The notes beneath the pieces are model-generated. The model was not told where the DNA came from, did not search any database, and was given only the letters and a program-made list of their open reading frames with translations. A stretch of 64,000 nucleotides of DNA from Epithemia pelagica (Eukaryota; Bacillariophyta; Bacillariophyceae; Surirellales; Surirellaceae): assembly GCA_946965045.2 (NCBI GenBank), contig OX337228.1:3720001-3784000 (forward strand). Direction: 5' to 3'. Of the stretch, positions 38,304-47,388 are shown in pieces. Numbering within the stretch: the stretch's first letter is position 1; the number at the start of each line of letters is the position of its first letter. The translations under genes and the position numbers were made by a program.

Positions 38304-39656
38304 TCATGTGGTTGGTACCGGCGAAGTGGAATTCCGCGGTGGATGACTATTGTTGGTCCCCGATGTGGGTGACGGCTGAGTGTTCGTGTCGGCCTTGTCA
38401 CCTGAAGGTGGTGGAGGTGTACTGCTTGAAGGTGACGTCGAGGACTTTTTCGACTGGTTGTTCTTGGTGCCCGTGGGATGAGTGGAGGTATCCATGTCTT
38501 CCATATTGTTATTGTTGTCATCGTCACTGTCCATAGCATCGTCTTGGTCGGCAGCTGCATCTTCCGCCCCCTCTTCGTCGTCTACCATCGCAGTATTTGC
38601 TGCCGCCGCCGGGGTGGAGCTATCATTATCGTCCAAATGGTTGTCATCATTGGATTCTGCATCCAACTGGGGTAAAAGTCCCAATTTCCCTGTCAAATCA
38701 AATCCCCAGGCGCGCAAGGGATGCGTCAAATCACGAAGAATCAAGGCTTCGTCATCATAGTAATCGTCGTCGTCTTCCCCATTGCTTTTGTTTAGGCCAT
38801 TCGTAGCCATTTCTTCGTCCCCATAATATCGACGATAATAATCCTCTTCTTCGTCAAGGGAATCTACAGATGCTTCCTCGTCGTCCTTGTGTAAACTAGC
38901 GGAGGGTTTCGACGCCCCTTCGGGCGTCTTGGCGCCGTTGAGCATGGTACTGTCCGTTTCCGTTTTGGCCTTTTTAGCCTTTTTGGATTTGGGCGTTCCA
39001 CCATCTTTGCTGTTGCTATTATTGGTGTCGCCACTGGCTCCCGCTTTTCGATTTGAGGCACTTGCTTCCATGGCTTCTCCCGCCGCCATGGCCTTGAGAT
39101 TAGCCGCCTCTCGTTCTTGGGCCGATTCAGCTTTTCGTCGTTCTCGATCATCTCGATCTGCCACAACTTGATCCAAGTGCCGTTTACGCGCTCGCGCAGC
39201 CGACCGTTGTACTTCGGCTCCCTTTAATCTCTGATCTCGGCAAGCCGCTGCTTGCTGCAAGACTGTGGCCAAGAATCGGTCTGCTGCTGCCGAAGCCATT
39301 GCGGATACGGTGGAATCCAAAAACCCGGCACCTTGTCGATGAAGGATGCGTCGCGACAAAGCCGTCGGGACTGTGGGGACTCTTAGGGACAATTCATGGC
39401 TGTCATCACGCTGTACCAATCGTTGTAGAAAGCAATCCAATTGCTCATCGTGTAGACGTATGGCGGCGGCGGCCTTTTGCTGTGGCGTTTGAGCCGTGTG
39501 TGGTGATTGTTGCTTTGAGCCTGCGTTCGAGCTGCTCGAAGATCCTCCTCCCTTTCCCACCACACCATTGACGGCATTCGATCCAGCCGAAGTGCGGTTA
39601 CCCTTCCCAGCTGCCAACAAACGGGCCCGTTGCAATTCAATCATTCGTTCACTCAT
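38304..39656 (-). CDS. TAF10: TAF10-like TFIID/SAGA subunit with an interrupted histone fold
   Basis: ATG at 39656 gives 450 residues. Residues about 92-140 (VPTVPTALSRRILHRQGAGFLDSTVSAMASAAADRFLATVLQQAA) match the start of the TAF10 histone fold (helices 1-2). The last helix, LILRDLTHPLRAWGFDL, comes only at about 305-321. Between them are about 160 residues that are Lys/Arg-rich, then Glu/Asp-rich, with a KKAKKAK basic cluster. A long acidic, Asn/Asp-rich C-terminal tail follows. TAF10 pairs with TAF3, TAF8 or SUPT7L in TFIID and SAGA. Insertions in this loop occur in other species, but this one is long. No catalytic role is expected. Confidence 0.75.
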   Translation of the reverse strand: MSERMIELQRARLLAAGKGNRTSAGSNAVNGVVGKGGGSSSSSNAGSKQQSPHTAQTPQQKAAAAIRLHDEQLDCFLQRLVQRDDSHELSLRVPTVPTALSRRILHRQGAGFLDSTVSAMASAAADRFLATVLQQAAACRDQRLKGAEVQRSAARARKRHLDQVVADRDDRERRKAESAQEREAANLKAMAAGEAMEASASNRKAGASGDTNNSNSKDGGTPKSKKAKKAKTETDSTMLNGAKTPEGASKPSASLHKDDEEASVDSLDEEEDYYRRYYGDEEMATNGLNKSNGEDDDDYYDDEALILRDLTHPLRAWGFDLTGKLGLLPQLDAESNDDNHLDDNDSSTPAAAANTAMVDDEEGAEDAAADQDDAMDSDDDNNNNMEDMDTSTHPTGTKNNQSKKSSTSPSSSTPPPPSGDKADTNTQPSPTSGTNNSHPPRNSTSPVPTT

Positions 39657-40744
39657 GATGAGAAAGAGAGAGCAGGGTACAGCGAATGGGTGGAGAACGG
39701 CACTTGGAAGATGAAGTATTACCGCCAATGACTTGAGGCGCAAGACAGAATCGTCTCCTTTCACTTCCCTAGTGCCTCCACCGAAAAAAGAAGAAGAGAC
39801 TTTCTCCTCTTTTGGAAGTCAAAAGAAACGCGCGGCAAAGTTCAATCTACAGCCACATAACCTTCAATTCTGAGGATGACCACCACAATACTTTTCCTTC
39901 GAGTTGATATTTGATACAGAGGACAGAGACTTCGAGTTTCTGATCCCAAACAGAGTTTTAGTAGTTCTAACACAGCCAAGGGCGTGGTTGTGCTGTGAAT
40001 TGCGTTGATACAACCACCGTGGACAATTGAGCGGGAGCGAGAGAAAACCAATTGCACAATCCAACAACAACAGGCAATGCCCTCGTCTCCTTTCGTCTCC
40101 AGTCACGAGCGGTGGTAAATGAACTTCTTCCTATGCTGTTTGCCTCGTTCTTCCTCTCGACACTAGTGTTTTTGATTCAACGCAACACTCCACACTGCAC
40201 TACACCATCCAAATTCGGTTGGATGCCATGGCCGATGAGAGAGGGAGAGACGGACAATATACAGATGGGGTGGCTGGCTGTGGGGACAGGGAGACACGCA
40301 CACGAAGAAAAAAGAGGGGGAGGAATGGCCTCCGACCAGGAACGTCAAACGTTACTGTGGAATATTCTGTGAGTGAGACATTCTACGTCCAATACACTGA
40401 CGAATGAGACATGGACATATTTAATTATAGTGTAGAACCGACGCATGTCGGCTATCGCGGGACAAGTTCGAACGGCGTGTTGACGGTCATCATAGCAACA
40501 CCCCCCCTCCAATTCCAATAAGTAAAATTGGCGCGCCCTCTTCTATTGTCGTGACCTTCAACAGGACCACGACTAAGATCTACACGCCATGACCATGACC
40601 AACTTTGGAATGGGTGGCGCGCGGGGGTCCATACGCTTACCACGCGTATGAGGTGTATGCAGTGGACGATGGATCAAAAGCGAACAAAAGCAAAAAAGAA
40701 TAAAGTCAATCTAATACGACAAGAAACACGAAACAATTGTCACC
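39657..40744. other. Intergenic between divergent genes, no gene seen
   Basis: 1,088 bp between the TAF10 start and the SRPBCC start. Only short frames (60-106 codons) without recognisable domains. The promoters of both genes must lie here. The region directly upstream of 40745 is A-rich (CAAAAGCAAAAAAGAATAAAG). Confidence 0.4.
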
Positions 40745-41227
40745 ATGGTGGTGTTCACGGATACAGCAAAAGTTTCACCTCAAGTGGTATGGAATACATG
40801 CGTAGCACCCATGGAGTGGGAATCTTGGGATCCTGATATACAGGGTTTGTTGGACTTGTCTGGGGGGTGTGAGACAGGTACAAGGCTAACGTTTCATATG
40901 AAGGATGGCGCAAAATATCCTGCTGTTCTGAACAAGGTTGTGAAGCAAGAGTTTGTCTCTTATACCGCCAAACTATTGGGTGGAACAGTCGTTATTGATG
41001 GCTCCATAAAGTTACAAAAGGTGGACCAAAGTGAAGAAGCAACTCGAATTACCTACTCTTTCCAGCTAAAGGGACTTTTGGGGGGACTTGTTGGTTCGTT
41101 GAAATCAAAACTTATAACTGACGGAACGAGAGACGGTCTCCAGAATATCATTCGACTCTCAGAACAAGCTTCATCGAAACGAGGGATAGGCGACGAATCC
41201 AATGCCTGTGGTGCCAAGAGCAAATAA
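40745..41227 (+). CDS. SRPBCC (START/Bet v1-like) superfamily protein, paralogue A
   Basis: ATG at 40745 in a strong context (CACCATGG) gives 160 residues. The protein has the polyketide-cyclase/dehydrase type of SRPBCC pattern: an N-terminal strand TDTAKVSPQVVWNTCV, then PMEWESWDPDIQGLLDLSGGCETGTRL, and a long C-terminal helix (RDGLQNIIRLSEQAS). These proteins form a helix-grip fold that holds a hydrophobic ligand. The ligand is unknown. A paralogue lies on the other strand at 49208-49660, sharing WE-WD-DI-G, SGGCE-GT, FHM and NIIRLSEQAS. No signal peptide. The helicase transposon starts about 210 bp downstream. Confidence 0.8.
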   Translation: MVVFTDTAKVSPQVVWNTCVAPMEWESWDPDIQGLLDLSGGCETGTRLTFHMKDGAKYPAVLNKVVKQEFVSYTAKLLGGTVVIDGSIKLQKVDQSEEATRITYSFQLKGLLGGLVGSLKSKLITDGTRDGLQNIIRLSEQASSKRGIGDESNACGAKSK

Positions 41228-41425
41228 GCACATAGATCACACCCCAACTGGACGTATTCTCCATCAGAAAGACTGGCTAAGGAGCCCCAATTCTTCCTTC
41301 CAAAATTAATTCTCGTTTTCGTTCTAGGCTCGTAATGAGAAACCCAGGGTTGAAAGTGGACAAGGTGCCTTCATGGCCGCTTTTGTTGATTGCTGTCTCT
41401 GTCAAGATTCTCGATAGCTTCTTAC

Positions 41426-41435
41426 GGATAGGAAT
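41426..41435. repeat. 10-bp target duplication GGATAGGAAT of the helicase element (left)
   Basis: GGATAGGAAT at 41426-41435 recurs at 45912-45921 directly after the element. Removing the element and one copy leaves a clean tandem of the 13-mer GGATAGGAATTAC. Because the site is a repeat, the exact duplication length cannot be fixed from this copy alone. Confidence 0.7.
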
Positions 41436-41522
41436 TACCCCCCAGCGGGGGCGAGTATTTACCGGTGAATTCCTATACTCGCGTCCCTCGAAATCGGCGA
41501 TTTTCCAACTTTGAGACAAAAC
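41436..41522 (+). repeat. Left terminal inverted repeat of the helicase element
   Basis: Imperfect repeat with a perfect outer 16-mer, a shared GTGAATTC and a perfect inner 18-mer, pairing with 45824-45911. Confidence 0.8.
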
Positions 41523-41581
41523 CACATTCTGCACAACACATTCATCACGGAGCCAACCTTGTCGTCCATATAACAACCACC

Positions 41582-43726
41582 ATGGACCCTCCCAATCCCA
41601 TCCGACCACATAACATCGTTCCTTCGGCTGTTACAGAACATTCGACGCACTTGGATCCGCACCCTTTCCATCCGACGACGTCCTCCCAGCACACTGAATC
41701 TGACACGGAACGAACAGCCAACAACGAAACGGATGTCCCATCCTATGAAGCCACCATCGATGCCCTTTCCTCATTCAATGCCTTCTCGACCATCCCTTGT
41801 GATCCCTTGTCCAACGTTGGTGACCATAGGAAACTCTCCGAGTCCATAACGATGTGCTTCAGCGATTGGCATGGCAAGACTGCGCGACAATGGCAAATCA
41901 AAGCTTGCGAAGAAGTTCTTTGGCGGCACCTCCACCGCCCGTCTTCTGCCCTTTTGCGTCCTCTACTGCTTGTCCGGTCTACAGGCGGCGGAAAGTCGGC
42001 TGTAAGGGATGTCAGTGGTTTTCTCTGTGGCGGCATTACGTTAACCATAGTCCCTCTGCTAAGCTTGTCAGCCGACCAAACGGCAAAGCTCTCCCAACTC
42101 GCAAGCGATCAACAATTAACCGGTCGGCTACATATTTTTAACCTCGACGTACTCCGATCCAAGTCTCTCAACGACACCCTTCGTTCCAATCTGGAGAACT
42201 TATCGTACAAGTCAGCAACCAGAGTGTCGTTGTTCTCCTCCCCTCAGAAATTGACCAACGACCCCTTGTGGCAAGAAACAATCTGTACTTGCTTCCGGAA
42301 CGGTACCCTCCGGTTGATTGCGATCGACGAATGCCACCTTTATGCCTCCCATGGTGTGGAGTTCCGATCGGAATTCAGCGAGTTGAAGAAGGTTCTTTTC
42401 GCAGTTGCCAACCGGCGGATCATCAAAGAACCCGTCCCAGTTCTTTTCATGACAGCTACCGCTTCCTCTTTGATGCTCCACGATCTTGAATCATTGACCG
42501 GTCTCTCTTTTCACCCAACCGACGACCTTGTGTGGCCGCGACACCATTCCGGTGTCCAAAGACGCAACATCTTTCTTGATTTGACGTTCCAAGACTCGCC
42601 CCTTCGGCGAATCAAAAGGGACGTTGTAAAAACCTGCCACGCCTCTGGAGGTCGGAAAGTTATGGTTTATTCTAATTCGAGAAAGGCCATCACTCATCTC
42701 TACGAGCAAACCCGTTCTCATCTGAATATGCTCGGCATACAGAAAGACCTATTGCTTGTTCACGGCCTTATGTTCCGTGAACAAAAGTTCCATAACACGG
42801 AGCTGTTTGTGGGGAAGCCACTAGTGGAGGAATGCCCCAGCTCGAAACGGATCCTGCGCTTCAACCCAGTGGCTTACTTTGCAACTGCGGGTACTTCGAG
42901 CTCAGGTGTAGACTGCCACGAAGTTGACCGTGTGTTGTTTCATGGATTTCCTCAGTCCATAGAGGATCTCCTACAATGTTCTGGGCGATGTGGCAGAGGC
43001 CCGGACGCCACTGCCCATAATTCTTCGTTCTGTCTCATAGTCAGTCTGAACAGCCTTGTGTCCCTTCTTACTCGAATCTTTATCTTACCCAAGTATGCGA
43101 CAGAACAAAACATCAAGCAACCCCCTTCCAGCGAAGCAACAAACTCTATTTTCTCTCGTGAAGCTCTTGCTATCCGTCAATGGTATAATGTCCGCCAAAT
43201 TCTTGCTATCTTGTGCTTGGATGATGGTCAGTGTGTCCATTACCGTCTTGAACAAGAGATGCTTCATCCTCATAGCGATTCGGTTTGTGATCTACCAACG
43301 CATTGCGCTGGGGCCTGCTGGCGCTGCCGTACACCTCGGATTGCCACACCTTTTGATGCTCCTATCAATATCCAACAACTCAAACGATACCTCATTATGA
43401 TGTTCATTACCCAAAAGCTTCCCCCCTCCCAACTGCTCCTACACAAGGATGTCTTCCTTGATGCCGTGATTGGATTCGAAACGGTCAATGCTGAAGGAGC
43501 CTCGACACGAGTCTTTCCTAAATCGGTGTTTGGTGTCACCACCAAACATGTCATTAAGCAACGAACGAAAGCGCTCATTTTGAAGTGTTTCTGTGCTGGG
43601 ATCCTTGAACCCGAAGTAGATGGTTCCAAGTTGCTCGCTAAACTCGGGTACTGCTCCAATGGCAATCCACGCCTAAATGACCCAATGATCTGGCAAGGAT
43701 TCAAGGAACTCGATCCATCGGTCTAA
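41582..43726 (+). CDS. RecQ-like SF2 helicase of the TIR transposon
   Basis: ATG at 41582 gives 714 residues; upstream the frame lacks an ATG. Helicase motifs in order: Q-like ARQWQIKACEEVL (101-113), Walker A STGGGKS (133-139), DECH (249-252), TATAS (291-295), motif V region FATAGTSSSGVDC (433-445) and motif VI QCSGRCGRG (465-473). The DECH box and the SGRCGRG motif place it among RecQ-like SF2 helicases of the kind often linked to fungal transposons and telomere-linked helicases. A Cys-rich HCAGACWRC (about 600) may bind zinc. It lacks a recognisable HRDC domain. Its place inside TIRs, opposite a DUF6589-like gene, suggests a transposition-accessory role rather than host repair. Confidence 0.8.
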   Translation: MDPPNPIRPHNIVPSAVTEHSTHLDPHPFHPTTSSQHTESDTERTANNETDVPSYEATIDALSSFNAFSTIPCDPLSNVGDHRKLSESITMCFSDWHGKTARQWQIKACEEVLWRHLHRPSSALLRPLLLVRSTGGGKSAVRDVSGFLCGGITLTIVPLLSLSADQTAKLSQLASDQQLTGRLHIFNLDVLRSKSLNDTLRSNLENLSYKSATRVSLFSSPQKLTNDPLWQETICTCFRNGTLRLIAIDECHLYASHGVEFRSEFSELKKVLFAVANRRIIKEPVPVLFMTATASSLMLHDLESLTGLSFHPTDDLVWPRHHSGVQRRNIFLDLTFQDSPLRRIKRDVVKTCHASGGRKVMVYSNSRKAITHLYEQTRSHLNMLGIQKDLLLVHGLMFREQKFHNTELFVGKPLVEECPSSKRILRFNPVAYFATAGTSSSGVDCHEVDRVLFHGFPQSIEDLLQCSGRCGRGPDATAHNSSFCLIVSLNSLVSLLTRIFILPKYATEQNIKQPPSSEATNSIFSREALAIRQWYNVRQILAILCLDDGQCVHYRLEQEMLHPHSDSVCDLPTHCAGACWRCRTPRIATPFDAPINIQQLKRYLIMMFITQKLPPSQLLLHKDVFLDAVIGFETVNAEGASTRVFPKSVFGVTTKHVIKQRTKALILKCFCAGILEPEVDGSKLLAKLGYCSNGNPRLNDPMIWQGFKELDPSV

Positions 43727-43769
43727 CAAACTTTCTTAGTATTAACTACGAAATACATCGTCCATTTTT

Positions 43770-45734
43770 TCACGTTTCCATGTCCTCCTTGTACGAAGCC
43801 AGCATATCCATGCAACGGTCTAGACGATTTGCAACGCCTGTTGTCTCCCTTGTATTCTCTGTCCATTCCACGTTCGACTGATCCTCCTCCATACCTTCCA
43901 GCCTATGGTAAAGCTTGTAGCGCAGGAAATGATGGTCTCTTTCCTTTCGCGCTGCATCCCATTGAAGGGACGTTACAACTTGCTTTTCCCCCATACGTTC
44001 CACGGCTCCTGCAATAAAATCTGTCGTTGCCATCCTATTCATCTCCACAACCTTCATTCCCTTTATTGATGATTTCTCACGTAGTGTCTCCTTTGGTGAA
44101 TCTTTCTTATCCACGGAATTGTCTGTCTCTGGAGCACCGTCACTTCCCTCATCATTATCATCGTTGTCATCATCTTCGTTCGGAATTTCGTCTGCCTCCG
44201 CCTCCATATCATCAACTTGGGTTTCTTGCACTTCATCCTCGTCTCTTTCGTCTCGGACTTCGTCATGTTCCATGTTGCTTGTTGCCTCGGTATCCTCCAT
44301 CGTAACTGTTGTATCAACAACAGTCTCTTCGTCCTTGTAGTAACAAGGAGCATCCTTCTCGACTTCGACGAATACCGATTCGTCGTCACTAAAGCACGTG
44401 AGTTCATGGTTTATCGATGAACCATCGTCATCCATTACTTCAGCCAAGTCTATCTCTGAGTTCTCATCTGTTGTATCGCCCTCTTCTGCCCCATTCTTGC
44501 TCCCCTCCTCTTCATCTGGACCCTTGTCTTCATCTTCCTTGCACCGTTTAGATTTCCTCATGTTACGCATCATTGCGTCAACTTTCACTAGAACATACTT
44601 GTCCACCGCGTCGTTTTCAATTCGACCTTCGCCATTACGCCTCACTTTCTTATGTACCTCCATTGTCGTCGCATCCAAAGCCCTCCAAAAGCGGTCTTTG
44701 TCGACCACAATATTGAGGTTCTCCCTTACTTCGTGGCATTTCGCAAGCGTCAAAATTTCTGTCACTAGAACACGATTCAATCGACTGCTTGGACGAGTTG
44801 TTGTTTTATTGCGTTGTCCTGGGTCCGCCAGTGGTCCAGTCTCAGTAGTATTCGTGTCAATGTCAAACGAATTCTCTAACGACCGTTCGTTGTATTCGTA
44901 CTCAGCGTCGGCTCTCGTACGAGTGTAGAATTCCACGAAATGCTTTGCCCTCTGGCAGGCAGTGAGCATTTTGGAAACACGAACAAACGAAGCCTCAGTT
45001 CCGTTATGGTTCATACCTTTGAAAAAAGGCATTAAGCGCTCCATAATCTGGTCAAGCGCACTCTCTTTCTGGAACGTGTAAGGTGACCCTTTCTTTTGAA
45101 GTTTGGTTCTGTTGAGCCTGATGAGTTGCAGGATAGAAATAGGGATTCGATGATAGTACATCTCAATAAGACGAAGCTGAGTAGCGAACGATTTATGTTT
45201 CTTTGTTGCGTAGAGTACTGGCAAATAATCAACAACAACAGCTTCCATTGTCACCGCATCACCTTCTTGTTCTGCTTTACAAAATGCCAGGTACTTTCGC
45301 ATAACAACCAGATAGTTGCATAGGTACCGGTGCAACCAGTCCTTTGTCTCACGGACTTGGCGGTGCAAATAAGCCACGTAGTCGTTGGCTACAAAGATAG
45401 CCAATCCATCTGGCCCTTGTGATTTGAGGATTCGCTCAATCTTTCCAAACGTCATGGTTCTGTTGATGAAGATGTCAACCATAAGACGATCCAGTTCCTC
45501 GAAAACAATAACGGCAAGTCGATGAGCTAAACGATAGGTGTGTGACACATCTTGGGCATCGAGACGCTTCCATTTGAGCCTGTGCTGGAAGCACTGGAGG
45601 AAGCCTCCATAGAACAAGCGGTAAACGGAATCCAACATATGAAACCTAACATGTAGGTCTCCGTTAATAGGGACAATCCGGTGTAGGACCTGAGTGATTG
45701 CCATGGCCTGTCGGTATGCATTGCGAAATGACAT
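43770..45734 (-). CDS. DUF6589-like, transposase-related protein, possibly N-terminally shortened
   Basis: ATG at 45734 gives 654 residues. The N-terminal third has IVPINGDLHVRFHMLDSVYRLFYGGFLQ (20-47), which matches the IPxxGDxH...W/Y block of DUF6589 proteins, followed by a long helical region and a KKHKSFATQLRLIEMYY...LNRTKLQKKG...KESALDQIMERL block that follows the same order as that family. Residues about 400-560 are strongly acidic (Glu/Asp-rich) and probably disordered. Family members usually have several hundred residues before the GDxH block, including an earlier GDQ-type Asp; here only 24 residues precede it and about 90 bp remain to the TIR. The protein may therefore be incomplete. 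The family call is from pattern memory. Confidence 0.55.
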   Translation of the reverse strand: MSFRNAYRQAMAITQVLHRIVPINGDLHVRFHMLDSVYRLFYGGFLQCFQHRLKWKRLDAQDVSHTYRLAHRLAVIVFEELDRLMVDIFINRTMTFGKIERILKSQGPDGLAIFVANDYVAYLHRQVRETKDWLHRYLCNYLVVMRKYLAFCKAEQEGDAVTMEAVVVDYLPVLYATKKHKSFATQLRLIEMYYHRIPISILQLIRLNRTKLQKKGSPYTFQKESALDQIMERLMPFFKGMNHNGTEASFVRVSKMLTACQRAKHFVEFYTRTRADAEYEYNERSLENSFDIDTNTTETGPLADPGQRNKTTTRPSSRLNRVLVTEILTLAKCHEVRENLNIVVDKDRFWRALDATTMEVHKKVRRNGEGRIENDAVDKYVLVKVDAMMRNMRKSKRCKEDEDKGPDEEEGSKNGAEEGDTTDENSEIDLAEVMDDDGSSINHELTCFSDDESVFVEVEKDAPCYYKDEETVVDTTVTMEDTEATSNMEHDEVRDERDEDEVQETQVDDMEAEADEIPNEDDDNDDNDEGSDGAPETDNSVDKKDSPKETLREKSSIKGMKVVEMNRMATTDFIAGAVERMGEKQVVTSLQWDAARKERDHHFLRYKLYHRLEGMEEDQSNVEWTENTRETTGVANRLDRCMDMLASYKEDMET

Positions 45735-45823
45735 GCGACGACGACGACATGGAGGAAGGCATATCAGGGAGCGGCACCTCCACTGCCGTGATAAAGGAGG
45801 TGAGATTGTGTGTGTGGTTTGGA

Positions 45824-45911
45824 GTTTTGTCTCAAAGTTGGGAGTTTCAGGACGCGCCGTGGGGGTGAGAAAGAGAATTCACATCGAAATTTCCACCCCC
45901 GCTGGGGGGTA
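45824..45911 (-). repeat. Right terminal inverted repeat of the helicase element
   Basis: Complement of the left TIR; the perfect 16-mer lies at 45896-45911 and the inner 18-mer at 45824-45841. Confidence 0.8.
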
Positions 45912-45947
45912 GGATAGGAATTACGGATAGGAATTACGGATAGGAAC
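45912..45947. repeat. Short 13-bp tandem repeat flanking the helicase element
   Basis: GGATAGGAATTAC occurs twice, followed by a partial third copy (GGATAGGAAC). One more partial copy is left of the element. This was the insertion target. Confidence 0.8.
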
Positions 45948-46091
45948 ACACGCGGCTCGCGCGCTCGTTTTTCGCCATCCCATCTCGAGTGTTGTCGCAT
46001 TTTTTGCGAAGCGAAGATCAAAGATATCTTTTCCATTTTCTTTCTCGCATCTCCTATTGACTGCAAGCTCTGACTGTTGCTGCTGAAGAAG

Positions 46092-47132
46092 ATGGGAAAC
46101 GCGGCATCATCAACGATCAATGATGACGAGATGACGCAAACAACACTTATCTTGGTCGACTGCCAGAAAGACTTTCACCCAGGTGGAAGTTTGGCTATTC
46201 CCACCGCCAACGACGACGCAGAAAGGATTGCGCAACTCATTAAAGACAATGGCACCAAAATCAATCGTATCATTGCTACCATGGACACTCATCTGAAGTT
46301 ACATATTGCTCATCCCTCGTTTTGGGAAAAGGGTTTGTCAGACGAGGATGCCCAAAACCTGCAGAAGCAACACCCAGACCCCTTCACGATCATTACGGCA
46401 CAGGATTTGAAGAATGGTGTGTGGAAACCTCGAACGGATTTGGTCTTACCGTGCGACAACTTGCATCAAATAATGGATCCCACTGTATTTGAGGGCTTGT
46501 CGGATGTCCTGATGCATTCGAGCGAAGGAAAAGACGATGCAACATCGCAGAATGATGCACCAGAATTGGACATGGAGAAGTATTGTATTGAGTATGCCAC
46601 TCGTTTGGAAAAAGGAAATCAGTTCCAGATTTGCGTTTGGCCCGAACACTGCTTGCAAGGATCGGATGGACATGGTCTTGTCCAGGTAATTCAGGAGGCG
46701 CTGCACCAATGGAGCGAGCAAACAGGACGTAGTGTGGAATTCGTTTGCAAAGGGCAGAACATCCTGACGGAAATGTATTCTTGTTTCAAAGCCGAAGTCC
46801 CTGTATCGGCGGAAACAGCCTTGAACACGGCATTGTTGGACTCTGTGTTGACAGGGGGTTCAAAAGGTGGACAACATCCACAACATATTCTTGTTTGTGG
46901 GCAAGCCATGAGCCATTGTGTAAACTATACAGTGAGAGACATGGTGGATTACTGGGAAACTACATCTACTGCGACAACGAAACCGAGCGAACGGACTACG
47001 CAGATTGCGGTCCTGACGGATTGCGCTTCTGCCGTCCCTGGATTTGAAGATGCGGCCGAAACCTTTTTAAAAGATATGAAAACCAAAGGTGTACATCTTC
47101 TCACAGCTGCTCAGGCATTCCCGTCGTCCTAA
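46092..47132 (+). CDS. Nicotinamidase/isochorismatase-like cysteine hydrolase with a myristoylation-type N-terminus
   Basis: ATG at 46092 gives 346 residues. The catalytic triad of this fold can be placed as Asp23 (LVDCQKDF), Lys220 (VCKGQN) and Cys276 (GQAMSHCVNYTV). Candidate metal ligands are in MDTH (65-68), and WPEHC (183-187) is the family's WPxHC motif. Nicotinamidases convert nicotinamide to nicotinate for NAD salvage. The protein is about 100 residues longer than typical PncA because of an insertion at about 100-170. The start MGNAASST fits the N-myristoylation pattern (MGxxxS/T), which would tether it to a membrane; this is prediction only. Substrate could also be a related amide. 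Confidence 0.8.
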   Translation: MGNAASSTINDDEMTQTTLILVDCQKDFHPGGSLAIPTANDDAERIAQLIKDNGTKINRIIATMDTHLKLHIAHPSFWEKGLSDEDAQNLQKQHPDPFTIITAQDLKNGVWKPRTDLVLPCDNLHQIMDPTVFEGLSDVLMHSSEGKDDATSQNDAPELDMEKYCIEYATRLEKGNQFQICVWPEHCLQGSDGHGLVQVIQEALHQWSEQTGRSVEFVCKGQNILTEMYSCFKAEVPVSAETALNTALLDSVLTGGSKGGQHPQHILVCGQAMSHCVNYTVRDMVDYWETTSTATTKPSERTTQIAVLTDCASAVPGFEDAAETFLKDMKTKGVHLLTAAQAFPSS

Positions 47133-47388
47133 ACCATGGTTTGGAAAACAAAAGTAGTGTTGCCAGGTTGGTGATTCGTATCCATAGAAAATCGCAAGAA
47201 GAACGGCGTTGACCGGTATTCAATTCTATACAGTATGAAATCTCGCCGTGCAAAGTTAATTCTGTCAGCACGTCACCATTGTATAGCATATATTCATCTA
47301 TTTACGTTCATTTAGGCGCTTTTCATAGAACTTTTACTCACTTTGACCAAAAGCATCTTCTGCTATCTGGTGAAGCATTTTTCTAACA

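Larger units (their letters stand above)
41436..45911. mobile_element. TIR DNA transposon with convergent helicase and DUF6589-like genes, 4,476 bp
   Basis: The ends are perfect 16-bp inverted repeats, TACCCCCCAGCGGGGG at 41436-41451 and its complement at 45896-45911. Inside these are further matched blocks at the same distance, GTGAATTC and the 18-mer CCAACTTTGAGACAAAAC (41505-41522 and complement 45824-45841), so the TIRs are about 87 bp with gaps. A 10-bp duplication flanks the element. It carries two long convergent genes filling nearly all internal space. I do not recognise a described superfamily with all these properties; the helicase-carrying Academ lineage known from animals and fungi is the closest idea. 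Confidence 0.8.

Noticed and set aside
41436-45911. Reading the duplication of the helicase element as a plain TA
   Set aside because: TA does border both ends, but then the flanking 13-mer array would carry an irregular unit. A 10-bp duplication leaves a perfect array here and at the 1460 element. TA is not fully excluded.
45912-45947. CRISPR-like array
   Set aside because: The repeats are direct tandem 13-mers without spacers in a eukaryotic genome; no CRISPR array was seen anywhere in the window.
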